From Oscillospiraceae bacterium (GTDB taxonomy: Bacteria > Bacillota > Clostridia > Oscillospirales > Ruminococcaceae), in NCBI GenBank assembly GCA_009777635.1, contig WRLK01000032.1:1-35604 (forward strand): DNA of 35,604 bases. The letters run 5' to 3'. Position 1 is the stretch's first letter. Each line of letters opens with the position of its first letter. The translations under genes and the position numbers were made by a program. The notes below the pieces were generated by a model. The model was not told where the DNA came from and ran no database searches. It worked only from the letters and a program-made list of their open reading frames with translations. This document shows positions 1-8,951 of this stretch, in pieces.

Positions 1-11
1 ATTAGGTTGGA

Positions 12-1097
12 TTATTTGCCTGTGCCGGGGTTGTCGTTGACGTTTGACGGATAAACATCATCGCCGCCTGTGATTGGGTTAATCTCAGGAACGTCGTCAT
101 ACTCGTCATCGATATCATCTTCGGGCTCAATGTCGCTGTCAACGTTGAGCTCACGGTTTGCAAGGTAGTACTTCGTGCTGTTAAGCTCAACCCACTGGTT
201 GCTTCTGCCGGCGTATACAAGGCCGCCGTCAGAATCTACGCTGTAGACCCAGTAATTGTCGCTTGCGAAGTCTTTGAAGTTAACGGTTGTGGTTACGTCG
301 TTGTAGCCGAGCCAGTCAAGGTTTACAACTTCAACGATAGCCGGGTACTGCTTCTTCATGGCGTCGTCAATATCCCACCCATCCATGTCAGCCCATGCCC
401 AGTACCTTCTGTTTTGGAAGAGTCTGGTCTTGAAGTATACTTCTTCGCCTACAAGGACTTCAACATCGCTATTGTAAGCAAGGGAGTTCAGGATGTGGCC
501 TTTGGGGTCTATGTGTTCTGCGTAGTTGGTGTTTTTGTCGACTTCATAAACACCATTGGAAATCGTAGTGTCAACAGAGGTGCTTACGATGCGGGTGCTG
601 CCTTTAGCAATCGTGACTGTGAACGCAAGGTCATGCTTGTTCACGCTCTTGATTTTATCTTTGATACCAATCTCAACGCCGATGAAGCCGCCAGGTTTGC
701 CATACTCTACAAGGGAAGGGGAGCCGTCAATAAACTGGCTGCCTTTCGCAACAGAAATCCTGGCGCTAAGGCCTGCCGCTCTGCGTGCAGCCCAGCTAAT
801 TACAAAAGTGTTTGCATCTAATTTAGTAATCCCCGCAGACGCTACGCCAAGGGCGCTGCCATCCCCATTAATCAAATCAACAGGGAACAGAATCGGGCTT
901 ACAAGAGTGGGGCCATGCTGGACAGTCATTTCCGCGCCGTCCCAACCCTCACAGGAATAGCTGCCAGCGCCCCACTTGAGGTCCGTCTTGGAATCAGAGC
1001 CATCCGGGCCCCATACAAATTCTACATCGGCCGCTGCAATGGTAACCATACCAAGGGAAAGAAGAAGAACGAGAAGTAAAGATACTACTTTTTTCAT
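12..1097 (-). CDS. Secreted protein of unknown function with acidic C-terminus
   Basis: A 361-residue protein. The first 23 residues form a classical signal peptide: two lysines, a leucine/valine-rich core and a probable cleavage after AAA, just before DVEFVWG. There is no lipobox, so it is probably released or wall-associated. The body is rich in beta-prone and aromatic residues, with no domain I recognise. The last ~45 residues are strongly acidic (DSDIEPEDDIDDEYDD) and end in a Gly/Asn/Pro-rich tail without an LPXTG motif. The ATG start is supported by an AAGGAGG Shine-Dalgarno site 11 nt upstream. It is monocistronic here; its 3' terminator would lie outside the window. Export is well supported. 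Function is unknown; binding of a carbohydrate or a divalent cation would be guesses. Confidence 0.85.
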   Translation of the reverse strand: MKKVVSLLLVLLLSLGMVTIAAADVEFVWGPDGSDSKTDLKWGAGSYSCEGWDGAEMTVQHGPTLVSPILFPVDLINGDGSALGVASAGITKLDANTFVISWAARRAAGLSARISVAKGSQFIDGSPSLVEYGKPGGFIGVEIGIKDKIKSVNKHDLAFTVTIAKGSTRIVSTSVDTTISNGVYEVDKNTNYAEHIDPKGHILNSLAYNSDVEVLVGEEVYFKTRLFQNRRYWAWADMDGWDIDDAMKKQYPAIVEVVNLDWLGYNDVTTTVNFKDFASDNYWVYSVDSDGGLVYAGRSNQWVELNSTKYYLANRELNVDSDIEPEDDIDDEYDDVPEINPITGGDDVYPSNVNDNPGTGK

Positions 1098-1320
1098 GTG
1101 TAAAATTTCCTCCTTAAAAATGTTTTGGTTTTGCTTCCGGAGAAAATATTTGATGAAAAATCTGAATTAGCCTTGACAATGGTCATCAAAGGTGTATTTC
1201 TTCTGTTAACGGAACTGACAACCCTCTTATAGCAAAATTGAGAATAAAGGAAAATCGGCAGGCCAAGTCCCCAATAAGGATTTGCAAATAAAATGGCAAC
1301 TGCTAAAATAAATAAAACAC

Positions 1321-1372
1321 AAATCCGAACCCCTCACCGACAGAAAATATCTGTCTTGACGGGTTCGGATTT
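1321..1372 (-). terminator. Terminator of tRNA-Leu
   Basis: A perfect 12-bp inverted repeat (1321-1332 with 1361-1372) encloses a second small stem (GACAG/CTGTC, 1339-1343 with 1351-1355). On the minus strand it begins 8 nt past the tRNA 3' end and is followed by a T-rich run (GTGTTTTATTTATTTT). On the plus strand there is no T-tract, so it acts on the tRNA transcript. Confidence 0.8.
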
Positions 1373-1380
1373 GAATGGTT

Positions 1381-1467
1381 TGGTGCGGCTAAGAGGACTT
1401 GAACCTCCACCGGGTTGCCCCGACTAGAACCTGAATCTAGCGCGTCTGCCGATTCCGCCATAGCCGC
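1381..1467 (-). tRNA. tRNA-Leu (anticodon CAG)
   Basis: An 87-nt class II tRNA. The acceptor stem GCGGCTA pairs with TAGCCGC, the CCA end is encoded, and the T-arm is GAGGTTCAAGTCCTC-like. The anticodon arm CTAGA-TTCAGGT-TCTAG gives anticodon CAG, which reads CUG leucine codons. A long variable arm (GTCGGGGCAACCCGGT) is typical of tRNA-Leu. It has its own consensus promoter upstream and a hairpin terminator downstream, so it is a single-gene unit. Confidence 0.97.
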
Positions 1468-1499
1468 ATAGCTGCATGAAATTAGAATGCAGCAAACGG

Positions 1500-1528
1500 A
1501 TTATAGCACAAAGGGGTTGGCATGTCAA
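1500..1528 (-). promoter_or_regulatory. Consensus sigma-A promoter for tRNA-Leu
   Basis: On the minus strand TTGACA (1523-1528) is followed by a 17-bp spacer and TATAAT (1500-1505). Both hexamers match consensus perfectly, with the tRNA 5' end about 33 nt downstream of the -10 box. This is the strongest promoter visible in the window. Confidence 0.9.
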
Positions 1529-1625
1529 TATAAAATTCCCAGCAAGCGCGTCAGCATGAGAGCCACGGCCTGTAAAAACGTATTCGACAATGGCGGGCGG
1601 CCTTAAAATAAAACCGGCCATGCCC

Positions 1626-1653
1626 TTGTTTTTTTTACATTTAACGATATAAT
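1626..1653 (+). promoter_or_regulatory. Putative sigma-A promoter for the GH94 operon
   Basis: TTGTTT (1626-1631), a 16-bp spacer and a perfect TATAAT (1648-1653) lie about 63 nt before the first GH94 start codon. The -10 is strong and the -35 mediocre. I looked for a catabolite-responsive (cre) palindrome nearby and saw no convincing one. Confidence 0.6.
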
Positions 1654-1716
1654 ATTTTTAAGTGTTTCATTCAGGTATTCGTACTTTTACATGTATTGAC
1701 GAAAGGGGAGCTTTGT

Positions 1717-4158
1717 ATGACCTACGGCTATTTTGACGACATAAGACGCGAATATTGTATCCAAAGGCCCGATACGCCGTACCCATGGATTAATTACCTT
1801 GGCTCACAGGATTTCTTCGGACTGTTTTCCAATACCGCCGGCGGATATTGCTTTTACCGCGACGCGCGGCTGCTACGGCTTACGCGTTACCGCTACAACA
1901 ACGCGCCGATTGACGCGGGAGGCCGCTATTTCTACATTAACGACAACGGGGACGTCTGGAATCCGTCCTGGCAGCCGTGCAAAACCGCTCTTGACAGCTA
2001 TGAGTGCCGCCACGGCCTTGGCTATTCGGTCATCACCGGCGCGCGCGGCGGCCTGTCGGTTACGCATACCGCGTTTGTGCCCGTGGACTCAACCGCCGAG
2101 GTTCACCGCCTGAAGCTTCACAATCAAAGCGGCGCGAAGAAAACCTTTTCCCTGTTTTCCTTTGTGGAGTTCTGTCTGTGGAACGCAATGGACGATTCCT
2201 CTAACTTCCAGCGCAATTTCTCCATCGGCGAGGTGGAAATCCACGGAAGCGCCATCTATCACAAGACCGAGTACCGCGAGCGCCGGAATCATTATGCGGT
2301 ATTCGCGGCAAACCGTGAAGCCGACGGATTCGACACCGACCGGGAAAGTTTCCTTGGACTGTATAACGGCTTTGACAGGCCCGACGCCGTGCTTGAGGAC
2401 AAATCGCGCAACAGCGTCGCGTCGGGCTGGGCTCCGATCGGTTCCCACAGGTTTGAGATCACTTTAGAGCCGGATGAAGCCACAAGCGTCATATTTGTGC
2501 TGGGATACTGCGAGAATCCCGACGACCAAAAGTTTGAAGCCTTAAACGTAATCCGCAAGGCTCCGGCCCGGACTTTGCTTTTAAAATATCAGACCGACGC
2601 CGACGTGGACGCGGCCCTTGAAGCGCTAAGCGCGTACTGGGAGGATTTGCTCTCCCGCTTTAGGATGTACCCTCATGACGACGACACTGAGATGGCAAAG
2701 GTGTCGCGGATGACGAACATCTGGAACCAGTACCAGTGTATGGTGACCTTCAATATGTCGCGTTCCGCCTCCTACTTCGAGTCGGGAATCGGCCGCGGGA
2801 TGGGCTTCAGGGATTCAAGCCAGGACCTGCTGGGCTTCGTCCATCTGATCCCGGAGCGCGCCAGAGAGCGCATATTGGATATCGCCGCCACCCAGTTTGC
2901 AGACGGGTCGGCTTACCACCAGTACCAGCCGCTTACAAAAAAAGGCAACGCCGACGTGGGGAGCGGCTTTAACGACGATCCTCTCTGGCTAATCGCCGGA
3001 ACGGCGGCCTACATAAAGGAGACGGGGGACCTTAGCATACTCGATGAGCTTGTTCCGTTTGATTTGCAGGAGGGCACCGAGGTTTCGCTTATGGAGCATC
3101 TGCACCGCTCGTTTCAGTATACCGTCGACAATCTGGGCCCTCACGGGTTGCCGCTGATCGGTCGCGCCGACTGGAACGACTGCCTCAACCTCAACTGCTT
3201 TTCTAAAACGCCCGGCGAAAGCTTCCAAACAACCGCGAATTTCGAGTCGGGCGTAGCTGAATCCGTGATGATCGCGGGTATTTTCCTGTACTATGCCCCC
3301 GATTACATCGAGCTTTGCAATCGGCGCGGCGAAACGGAGCATGCCAAGGCGGCGATGAAAGCCGTGCCGGCAATGAAGGAGGCCGTGGATAAGCACGGCT
3401 GGGACGGCGGGTGGTTCCTGCGCGCCTATGACGCTTACGGTGAAAAGATTGGCAGCCATGAATGCGACGAGGGCCAGATTTTCATTGAACCCCAGGGCTT
3501 TATGGTTATGGCGGGCGTCGGGCTTAGCGACGGGCGCGCCGAAAGGGCGCTGGACAGCGTCAAGGAGCGGCTTGACACCGAATACGGCGTCATGCTTCAT
3601 CAGCCCGCTTACACGACATACCGGCTTAATTTGGGCGAGATATCAAGCTATCCGCCGGGTTATAAAGAAAACGCGGGGATTTTCTGCCACAACAATCCTT
3701 GGATCTCCATAGCGGAATGCACCCTGGGCCGCGGCGACCGCGCTTTCGAGGTGTACCGAAAGCTTGCGCCCGCCTTTTTGGAGGACATAGCCGAGCTGCA
3801 CCGCACCGAGCCTTATGTATATTCCCAAATGGTGGCCGGTCGCGACGCCGTGCGTCACGGGGAAGCGAAAAACTCATGGCTCACCGGCACGGCGGCATGG
3901 ATGTTTGTAAATATATCCCAGTATATTTTAGGCATAAGGCCGGGATTTGACGGCCTGATTGTCGATCCCTGCCTGCCATCCGGCGTGAAAGGCTACAGGG
4001 TCGAGCGCATGTTCAGGGGCAGCCGGTACATCATCACGGTGGACAATACGGCGGGCGTCCAAAAGGGCGTGAAGTCCGTCACGGTGAACGGCGAGCCGGT
4101 TTCCGGCGAAATTCCGTCAAAAGGCGGCGAAATGGAAGTAACCGTCGTGATGGGCTAA
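1717..4158 (+). CDS. cepA: Cellobiose phosphorylase (GH94)
   Basis: An 813-residue enzyme that phosphorolyses cellobiose to alpha-glucose-1-phosphate and glucose, saving ATP in cytosolic cellulose catabolism. The whole length follows characterised clostridial cellobiose phosphorylases as I remember them: N-terminal [13 protein letters not shown]...PYPWINYLG, a beta-sandwich domain to about residue 280, then an (alpha/alpha)6 barrel with [33 protein letters not shown] and [15 protein letters not shown]. The DWND motif (Asp485, Asp488) carries the general acid of the family. There is no signal peptide, so it is cytosolic. The first possible start is at 1696, but AAGGGGAG ends 6 nt before the ATG at 1717, which matches family N-termini. 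It is the first gene of a two-gene operon, 23 bp ahead of a second GH94 gene. Confidence 0.95.
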   Translation: MTYGYFDDIRREYCIQRPDTPYPWINYLGSQDFFGLFSNTAGGYCFYRDARLLRLTRYRYNNAPIDAGGRYFYINDNGDVWNPSWQPCKTALDSYECRHGLGYSVITGARGGLSVTHTAFVPVDSTAEVHRLKLHNQSGAKKTFSLFSFVEFCLWNAMDDSSNFQRNFSIGEVEIHGSAIYHKTEYRERRNHYAVFAANREADGFDTDRESFLGLYNGFDRPDAVLEDKSRNSVASGWAPIGSHRFEITLEPDEATSVIFVLGYCENPDDQKFEALNVIRKAPARTLLLKYQTDADVDAALEALSAYWEDLLSRFRMYPHDDDTEMAKVSRMTNIWNQYQCMVTFNMSRSASYFESGIGRGMGFRDSSQDLLGFVHLIPERARERILDIAATQFADGSAYHQYQPLTKKGNADVGSGFNDDPLWLIAGTAAYIKETGDLSILDELVPFDLQEGTEVSLMEHLHRSFQYTVDNLGPHGLPLIGRADWNDCLNLNCFSKTPGESFQTTANFESGVAESVMIAGIFLYYAPDYIELCNRRGETEHAKAAMKAVPAMKEAVDKHGWDGGWFLRAYDAYGEKIGSHECDEGQIFIEPQGFMVMAGVGLSDGRAERALDSVKERLDTEYGVMLHQPAYTTYRLNLGEISSYPPGYKENAGIFCHNNPWISIAECTLGRGDRAFEVYRKLAPAFLEDIAELHRTEPYVYSQMVAGRDAVRHGEAKNSWLTGTAAWMFVNISQYILGIRPGFDGLIVDPCLPSGVKGYRVERMFRGSRYIITVDNTAGVQKGVKSVTVNGEPVSGEIPSKGGEMEVTVVMG

Positions 4159-4181
4159 TCAACGATATGAGGAGTGACATC

Positions 4182-6566
4182 ATGCAATACGGATATTTTG
4201 ATGAAAAAAACAGGGAATACATCATTACCGACCCGGCGACGCCGGCGCCCTGGGCAAACTATTTAGGCTCGCCGGAATACGGCGCGATCATCTCAAATAA
4301 CGCGGGCGGCTACAGCTTTGTAAAGTCGGGCGCCAACGGCAGGCTTACGCGTTACCGCTTCAACTCCGTTACGGCGGACCAGCCGGGACGGTATATCTAT
4401 CTTCGCGACGCTGACGGCGGCGATTTCTGGTCGGCGTCCTGGATGCCGGTGGGCAAGCCGCTCGGCGCTTACAGCTCGCAATGCCGCCACGGCACGGCAT
4501 ACACGTCGATTACAGCGCAATACAGCGGAATAAAAACCGAAGCCCTCTATTATGTCCCCCTTGACGCGGCATATGAGGTATGGCGGCTTAAGGTGACAAA
4601 CGAAAGCGCAAGGCCGCGCAGATTGTCGGTTACGGGCTATGTGGAATTCACAAACGAGCCCAATTATGAACAGGACCAGGTTAACCTGCAATACACCTTG
4701 TTTATCACCCGCACCTTCTTCCACGGCGACCACATTGTGCAGCGGGTAAACGCAAATTATGAGGACCCCGGTACGGAGCGCTTCTTTGGCGTTTCGGGGG
4801 CTAAGGTATCGGCCTTTTGCGGGGACAGGGACAAGTTCGTGGGCATATACCGAGGCTACGCAAACCCCGCCGGGATTGAGGAGGGGCTCGGCGGCGACCT
4901 CAATTACGGCGGAAATTCCTGCGGCGCGCTGCAAAGCGACATTGAGCTCAAGCCCGGCGAAACAAGGGAAATCACGTATCTGATGGGACAAAAGCCCCAG
5001 GCCGCGGCGGCTAAGCTGGTCGCATCCTACAAGGAGCCGGGGCGCGTGGACGCGGAGCTTTCAGCGCTTAAAGCCTTTTGGCACGGAAAGCTTGACAATT
5101 TACAGGTAAAAACCCCCGACGAGAAATTCAACAATATGGTTAATGTCTGGAACGCCTATCAATGCTTTATCACGTTTATCTGGTCGCGGGCCGCGTCTTT
5201 TATATACTGCGGGCTGCGCAACGGCTTCGGCTACCGCGATACGGTGCAGGATATACAGGGTATTATCCATCTCGCTCCCGAAATGGCGCGCGCTCAGCTT
5301 GCGTTTATGCTGTCGGCCCAGGTGTCAAACGGTGCGGGCCTGCCTTTGGTCAAGTACACGCACACGCCCGGCAGGGAGAACACGCCGGACGACGCCGGTT
5401 ACGTCAAGGAAACGGGGCACCCCAGCTACCGCGCCGACGACGCGCTTTGGCTGTTCCCCACGGTGAAGAAGTACATTGACGAGTCGGGCGAAACCGCTTT
5501 CCTCGACCATGAAATCCTTTTTGCCGACACGGAGGAAAAAGCCCCGGTTTATGAGCATTTAAAACGCGCGATTAAGTTTTCGCTTCATAATCTCGGCGCG
5601 CACGGAATGCCCGCCGGGCTCCACGCGGACTGGAACGACTGCCTGCGTCTTGGCAAGCTTGGCGAATCCACGTTTGTCGTTTTCCAGCTGTATCTTGCTT
5701 TGCATATCCTCAAGGGCTTCGCATTAACGAAACAGGATACCGCTTATTCCGCGTGGCTTGATGAGACGATTCTGGGCGTCGAGGAGAAAATAAACGGCCT
5801 GTGCTGGGATGAGGACCGCTGGATTCGCGGCTTCAGGGAGGATGGCGTTGCCATCGGAAAAAGAAACGACCCGGAGGCGTCAATGTGGTTAAACCCGCAA
5901 AGCTGGGGCGTCATTTCGGGCGCGTCAACGCCTGAGCGCGGGCGGCTGTCAATGGACAGCGTGTACCGGGAGCTGAACACGCCTTACGGCACGATGGTTA
6001 TGTACCCTCCGTATCAAAAGCACGCCTTCGACGGAGCGCTGATGGTTTGCTTTAATAAGGGCGCAAAGGAAAATTCCGGTATATTCACCCACACACAGGG
6101 CTGGGCGATTCTGGCGGAAGCGCTGCTGGGACGCGGGGACAGGGCTTTTGAATACTGGCGCGAGGTATGTCCCGCCTACATGAACGAGGACGCGGCCCGC
6201 CGGGTAATGGAGCCATACGTGCACGGCCAGTTCATCGAAGGCAAGGACAGCCCGTTTGCCGGCAGGGGCCATGTCCATTGGCTGACCGGCACAGCGTCGA
6301 CCATTATGGTCGGCACGGTGGAGGGGATACTCGGCCTGCGCCCGCGTCCGGACGGAATTGTCGTCGACCCGTCTATCCCAAGCGGTTGGAAGGACTGGAG
6401 CATGGTCAAGAAGCTAAGAGGAAGAACGCTGAACATCAAGGTGTCGAACCCAAACGGCAGCCAGCACGGCGTAAAGGCGGTGACGCTAAACGGCGAGCGG
6501 CTTAAGGGAATATTGATCCCGGATTCAAAACTTAAATCCGAGAACGAAATCTTAATTGAGATGTAA
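4182..6566 (+). CDS. GH94 family disaccharide phosphorylase, acceptor unresolved
   Basis: A 794-residue paralogue of the preceding gene. It has the same architecture: MQYGYFDEKNREY and PAPWANYLGSPEYG at the N-terminus, a beta-sandwich, then a helical barrel with GLRNGFGYRDTVQDIQG, HADWNDCLRLGK (Asp483, Asp486) and HWLTGTAS. The retained DWND and His/Thr-Gly phosphate-site motifs argue for an active inverting phosphorylase releasing a sugar-1-phosphate. Acceptor-site loops differ from gene one: CLRLGK replaces CLNLNCFS, and the region before it is rewritten. It is therefore probably not a redundant cellobiose enzyme; chitobiose-, laminaribiose- or cellobionate-type acceptors are possible. A GAGGAG site supports ATG 4182 over 4167. 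A strong terminator follows, closing the operon. Confidence 0.88.
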   Translation: MQYGYFDEKNREYIITDPATPAPWANYLGSPEYGAIISNNAGGYSFVKSGANGRLTRYRFNSVTADQPGRYIYLRDADGGDFWSASWMPVGKPLGAYSSQCRHGTAYTSITAQYSGIKTEALYYVPLDAAYEVWRLKVTNESARPRRLSVTGYVEFTNEPNYEQDQVNLQYTLFITRTFFHGDHIVQRVNANYEDPGTERFFGVSGAKVSAFCGDRDKFVGIYRGYANPAGIEEGLGGDLNYGGNSCGALQSDIELKPGETREITYLMGQKPQAAAAKLVASYKEPGRVDAELSALKAFWHGKLDNLQVKTPDEKFNNMVNVWNAYQCFITFIWSRAASFIYCGLRNGFGYRDTVQDIQGIIHLAPEMARAQLAFMLSAQVSNGAGLPLVKYTHTPGRENTPDDAGYVKETGHPSYRADDALWLFPTVKKYIDESGETAFLDHEILFADTEEKAPVYEHLKRAIKFSLHNLGAHGMPAGLHADWNDCLRLGKLGESTFVVFQLYLALHILKGFALTKQDTAYSAWLDETILGVEEKINGLCWDEDRWIRGFREDGVAIGKRNDPEASMWLNPQSWGVISGASTPERGRLSMDSVYRELNTPYGTMVMYPPYQKHAFDGALMVCFNKGAKENSGIFTHTQGWAILAEALLGRGDRAFEYWREVCPAYMNEDAARRVMEPYVHGQFIEGKDSPFAGRGHVHWLTGTASTIMVGTVEGILGLRPRPDGIVVDPSIPSGWKDWSMVKKLRGRTLNIKVSNPNGSQHGVKAVTLNGERLKGILIPDSKLKSENEILIEM

Positions 6567-6585
6567 CATTGTAGATAAGTTCTTA

Positions 6586-6624
6586 AAAAAGCAGGAGCCG
6601 AAGCAGGCTCCTGCTTTTTGTTTT
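6586..6624 (+). terminator. Rho-independent terminator of the GH94 operon
   Basis: A 14-bp perfect stem (6586-6599 with 6606-6619) with a 6-nt loop runs directly into a T-tract (TTTTTGTTTTTC), starting 20 nt after the stop codon. Confidence 0.92.
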
Positions 6625-6740
6625 TCTAACATTTAACAGTAAAATTTCAATTCACAGCCAAAGTTGCTTCTATAAATTACATGCGCTTTCGATGCGGTTT
6701 TATGATATAATGTGAAAGATGAACGGTATGTGAACCCACG

Positions 6741-6998
6741 TTATCTTCGTGACTTGAGCGCGACGTCACAGATAAAAGCCGCGATCATACCCGAGGCAAG
6801 CGACGCGGGAGCGGCCTCTAAGCTTCCCCTGAAAACGCTCATGGCTCCGAAATAGTTAGGGACATAAGGCGCGATTATGTATGCGGTAAAGCCAACGATG
6901 TAAAAACACACCATCATAAGAACCCCAAGCATTACTACCGTTTTTGAAAAACTGCTGATTTCCCCAATCATTTTTTTGATACGCAAAAATCTTTGCAC
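6741..6998 (-). CDS. Small membrane protein, unknown function
   Basis: An open frame predicting about 85 residues. A basic N-terminus (QRFLRIKK) precedes a long hydrophobic segment (VVMLGVLMMVCFYIVGFTAY) and a second weaker one near the C-terminus (ASGMIAAFICDVAL), followed by KSRR. It is probably a two-pass inner-membrane protein. The frame is open up to 7100, but a good promoter (TTGAAT, 17 bp, TAGTAT at 7033-7061) would start the transcript near 7026. This excludes the upstream ATGs. GTG 6998 has AAAGGCGGG at the right distance, so I prefer it; ATG 6971 is the alternative. It is divergent from the TIM-barrel gene. No family recognised. Confidence 0.6.
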   Translation of the reverse strand: MQRFLRIKKMIGEISSFSKTVVMLGVLMMVCFYIVGFTAYIIAPYVPNYFGAMSVFRGSLEAAPASLASGMIAAFICDVALKSRR

Positions 6999-7032
6999 GG
7001 AACATCCCGCCTTTTCTATGTATTGCAGCATG

Positions 7033-7061
7033 ATACTATCACAAACGCCCAAAGTATTCAA
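7033..7061 (-). promoter_or_regulatory. Putative promoter of the small membrane protein
   Basis: Minus strand TTGAAT (7056-7061), a 17-bp spacer and TAGTAT (7033-7038). It lies inside the longest version of the reading frame, which is why the shorter GTG start is preferred for that gene. Confidence 0.5.
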
Positions 7062-7098
7062 TTGAAAAATAATACCAGCATGAAAGGTTTGACTCACC

Positions 7099-7926
7099 AT
7101 GACGCCAGGACTGTCAACAGCATGCCTTTATCCGCTTTATACGGAGAAAGTATTTCTTACATACGCAAAACAAGGGGTAAAGGCCGTGGAGGTCTTCGCA
7201 AACTGCAAAGAGGAAATCTCCCCCTCCTACATAAATGACCTGCGCACAACCGCCGATTTTTACGGCGTTAAGATATTATCGCTCCACCCGTATACCTGCC
7301 CGATGGAGCCTATGTTTTTCTTCACGGAATACAAAAAAAGATTTGCGGAAGGAATGGAGGTTTATAAAAAATACTACGAGGCCGCGAACACTCTCGGCGC
7401 AAACGCCGTTGTTTTTCACGGCGGAGATTTCGGGTATGGCATAAGCTTCGATGAATACTTTGAACGCTTCGGGCGGCTGCTCGACGATTCAATCAAACAC
7501 GGCAGCATGCTTTGCCACGAAAATGTAGAGCGGTGCAAAAGCCGGCACAGCGGCTTCTTTCAGGCTATGGCGAAAGCGCTGCCGAAATCCGAGTTTATAT
7601 TTGACATAAAACAGGCGCGCCGCGCCGGTGAGGATGTAAATGAATTTATGAAATCCATGGCGGGAAAGATCAGGCATGTCCATTTTTCCGACCATGATGA
7701 CCTAAGCTCCTGTCTTGCGCCGGGAAAGGGAACTTTCAACATTCCAAAATTTCTCAAGACAATCAGGGACGACGGGTTTTGCGGAGGCGTCATTGTTGAA
7801 CTATATGGTGAAAACACAAGCGGAATTGTTGAATTATTAGACAGTTATAAACACCTTTGCATACATATTTCAACAGCATTAAAAAGTGACGAAACGAATG
7901 ACACAATTCGACAAACAAGAGCATAG
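7099..7926 (+). CDS. Sugar phosphate isomerase/epimerase-like TIM-barrel protein
   Basis: A 275-residue member of the xylose isomerase-like (AP endonuclease family 2) TIM-barrel superfamily. Putative metal ligands appear at the expected strand ends: HGGDFG, the Glu in CHENVERC, the Asp in FIFDIKQARRAG, HVHFSDHDD and the Glu in VIVELYGEN. PGKGTFNIPKFLKTI resembles the usual 'G.G.. d...ll..L' segment ahead of the last strand. Proteins of this type isomerise or epimerise sugars or inositol derivatives in the cytosol, usually with a divalent metal. The substrate cannot be read from sequence. The last ~25 residues (STALKSDETNDTIRQTRA) extend past the barrel. It has a weak ribosome site (AAAGG about 12 nt upstream) and no obvious operon partner. 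Confidence 0.8.
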   Translation: MTPGLSTACLYPLYTEKVFLTYAKQGVKAVEVFANCKEEISPSYINDLRTTADFYGVKILSLHPYTCPMEPMFFFTEYKKRFAEGMEVYKKYYEAANTLGANAVVFHGGDFGYGISFDEYFERFGRLLDDSIKHGSMLCHENVERCKSRHSGFFQAMAKALPKSEFIFDIKQARRAGEDVNEFMKSMAGKIRHVHFSDHDDLSSCLAPGKGTFNIPKFLKTIRDDGFCGGVIVELYGENTSGIVELLDSYKHLCIHISTALKSDETNDTIRQTRA

Positions 7927-8029
7927 TGAACAAATCCATAACGCAAGGTTCGTATACCGTGCAGCAATTCGTGACTAAAAATGTCGAACCAAGTCGTAAA
8001 TATCTGCTCTTAAAACAACATAAAACGCT

Positions 8030-8073
8030 TTGAAACTAAGAGGGTTTCATGTATTCTATTAACCTAGGGTTAA
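8030..8073 (+). promoter_or_regulatory. Putative promoter with downstream palindromic operator
   Basis: TTGAAA (8030-8035), a 16-bp spacer and TATTCT (8052-8057) form a plausible promoter for the small protein-nrdR pair. A perfect 15-nt palindrome, TTAACCTAGGGTTAA (8059-8073), starts 2 nt after the -10 box, where an operator would block initiation. It is not an NrdR box, which is a 16-bp ACACWATATW-type site, as far as I can judge. Confidence 0.5.
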
Positions 8074-8097
8074 ATTATTTACAGGAGGATTTCCAAG

Positions 8098-8370
8098 ATG
8101 AACGTTTTGGCAAATATAAAACCGGGAGCAAAAAATATTTCGTCCGATAAAATTGTTTTTGAACTTACCGTCTCGCATGTTGACGATTTCGAGCAGATGA
8201 GTTATACTACATATGGTATACGCGCGATTTGCCCGGGCGGGGAGGTGGCGGCGTATTATCCCGACATTTCCGTATCAAAGGAGTGCGTTCAGGAATTCAT
8301 CGAGCTTGTTAGCGGCAATGACGTCGCGGCGGTACATATCCACGATTTGATAGAGGATTTCCTGAGCTAG
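8098..8370 (+). CDS. Small conserved clostridial protein (possible DUF6514)
   Basis: A 90-residue acidic protein with no signal peptide or membrane segment. The central [24 protein letters not shown] followed by a helical C-terminus ('[26 protein letters not shown]') resembles a family of roughly 90-100-residue proteins common in Clostridia that I tentatively equate with DUF6514. The assignment is from memory and should be checked. The strong CAGGAGGAT ribosome site supports ATG 8098. It ends 19 bp before nrdR and probably shares its transcript. Function unknown. Confidence 0.75.
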   Translation: MNVLANIKPGAKNISSDKIVFELTVSHVDDFEQMSYTTYGIRAICPGGEVAAYYPDISVSKECVQEFIELVSGNDVAAVHIHDLIEDFLS

Positions 8371-8389
8371 CCAGAAAGGACGAGCGTTC

Positions 8390-8863
8390 ATGAAGTGCCC
8401 GTTTTGTTTTCACTTGGAAAGCAAGGTGATCGATTCAAGGCCAACCGAGGAGGGCGGTAAGATCCGCCGCCGCCGCGAGTGCTTAAGCTGCCAGAAGCGC
8501 TTCACGACATACGAGATCATCGAAACCACCCCGATAATGGTGGTGAAAAAAGACAAGTCGCGCGAGGCGTTTGACCGCGACAAGCTTTTGGCGGGGCTCA
8601 TGCGCGCGTGCGAAAAGCGTCAGGTTTCGCTGCAGTCGCTTGAAAAAGTCGTGGATACCATTCAGACCGCGATTCAAAATACAATGGACCGCGAAATCCA
8701 ATCGGCCAGGATCGGGGACCTTGCGATGGAGCGCCTAAAAGAGCTCGATGAAGTGGCGTATGTCAGGTTTGCGTCTGTTTACAGGCAGTTTAAGGACATC
8801 AACTCTTTCATGGATGAGCTTAAGATCATACTTGAAAACAAACAGGGCAAGACGCTTGCTTAA
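8390..8863 (+). CDS. nrdR: Transcriptional repressor NrdR
   Basis: A 157-residue, full-length NrdR. It has an N-terminal zinc ribbon with Cys3, Cys6, Cys31 and Cys34 (CPFC...CLSC), the signature [19 protein letters not shown] and RFTTYE, and then an ATP-cone domain from about residue 49 ([20 protein letters not shown]) to about 139. In known systems NrdR senses ATP/dATP through the cone and represses ribonucleotide reductase operons by binding tandem NrdR boxes. No nrd structural gene lies in this window, so its targets are elsewhere. AAAGGA lies 10 nt upstream of the ATG. It is co-directional with the preceding small gene. Confidence 0.97.
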   Translation: MKCPFCFHLESKVIDSRPTEEGGKIRRRRECLSCQKRFTTYEIIETTPIMVVKKDKSREAFDRDKLLAGLMRACEKRQVSLQSLEKVVDTIQTAIQNTMDREIQSARIGDLAMERLKELDEVAYVRFASVYRQFKDINSFMDELKIILENKQGKTLA

Positions 8864-8904
8864 ACAATAGATTGCCGCGGTTCGTATTGTGCGGTTTATC
8901 CTTA

Positions 8905-8940
8905 CAAAAATTTAAGCGCCCGGCATAAGCCGGGCGCTTA
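8905..8940 (-). terminator. Terminator between nrdR and spoIID
   Basis: A perfect 12-bp stem (8913-8924 with 8929-8940) with loop ATAA. Read on the minus strand it ends in AAATTTTTG, so it is best placed to stop spoIID transcripts. It may also stop nrdR transcripts, although the plus side lacks a T-tract. Confidence 0.82.
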
Positions 8941-8951
8941 TGATATGCGCT

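Noticed and set aside
1098-1320. Promoter of the secreted protein at the window start
   Set aside because: TATAAG-like -10 candidates exist on the minus strand, but none has a convincing -35; nothing else is seen in this stretch except the ribosome site.
2989-3600. A 203-residue open frame on the minus strand inside the first GH94 gene
   Set aside because: It is fully antisense to a strongly conserved enzyme and has no ribosome site or recognisable domain; it is a codon-bias shadow.
4293-4991. A 232-residue open frame on the minus strand inside the second GH94 gene
   Set aside because: Antisense to a conserved coding region, with low-complexity Val/Ala-rich content and no domain.
6690-6735. 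TATAAT on the plus strand near 6707 as a promoter for the TIM-barrel gene
   Set aside because: It lies almost 400 nt from that gene, on the other side of the small minus-strand gene, with no good -35; it is probably chance in AT-rich DNA.
7927-7990. GGTTCG/CGAACC pairing as a terminator after the TIM-barrel gene
   Set aside because: A 6-7-bp stem with a loop of more than 30 nt and no T-tract is not convincing.
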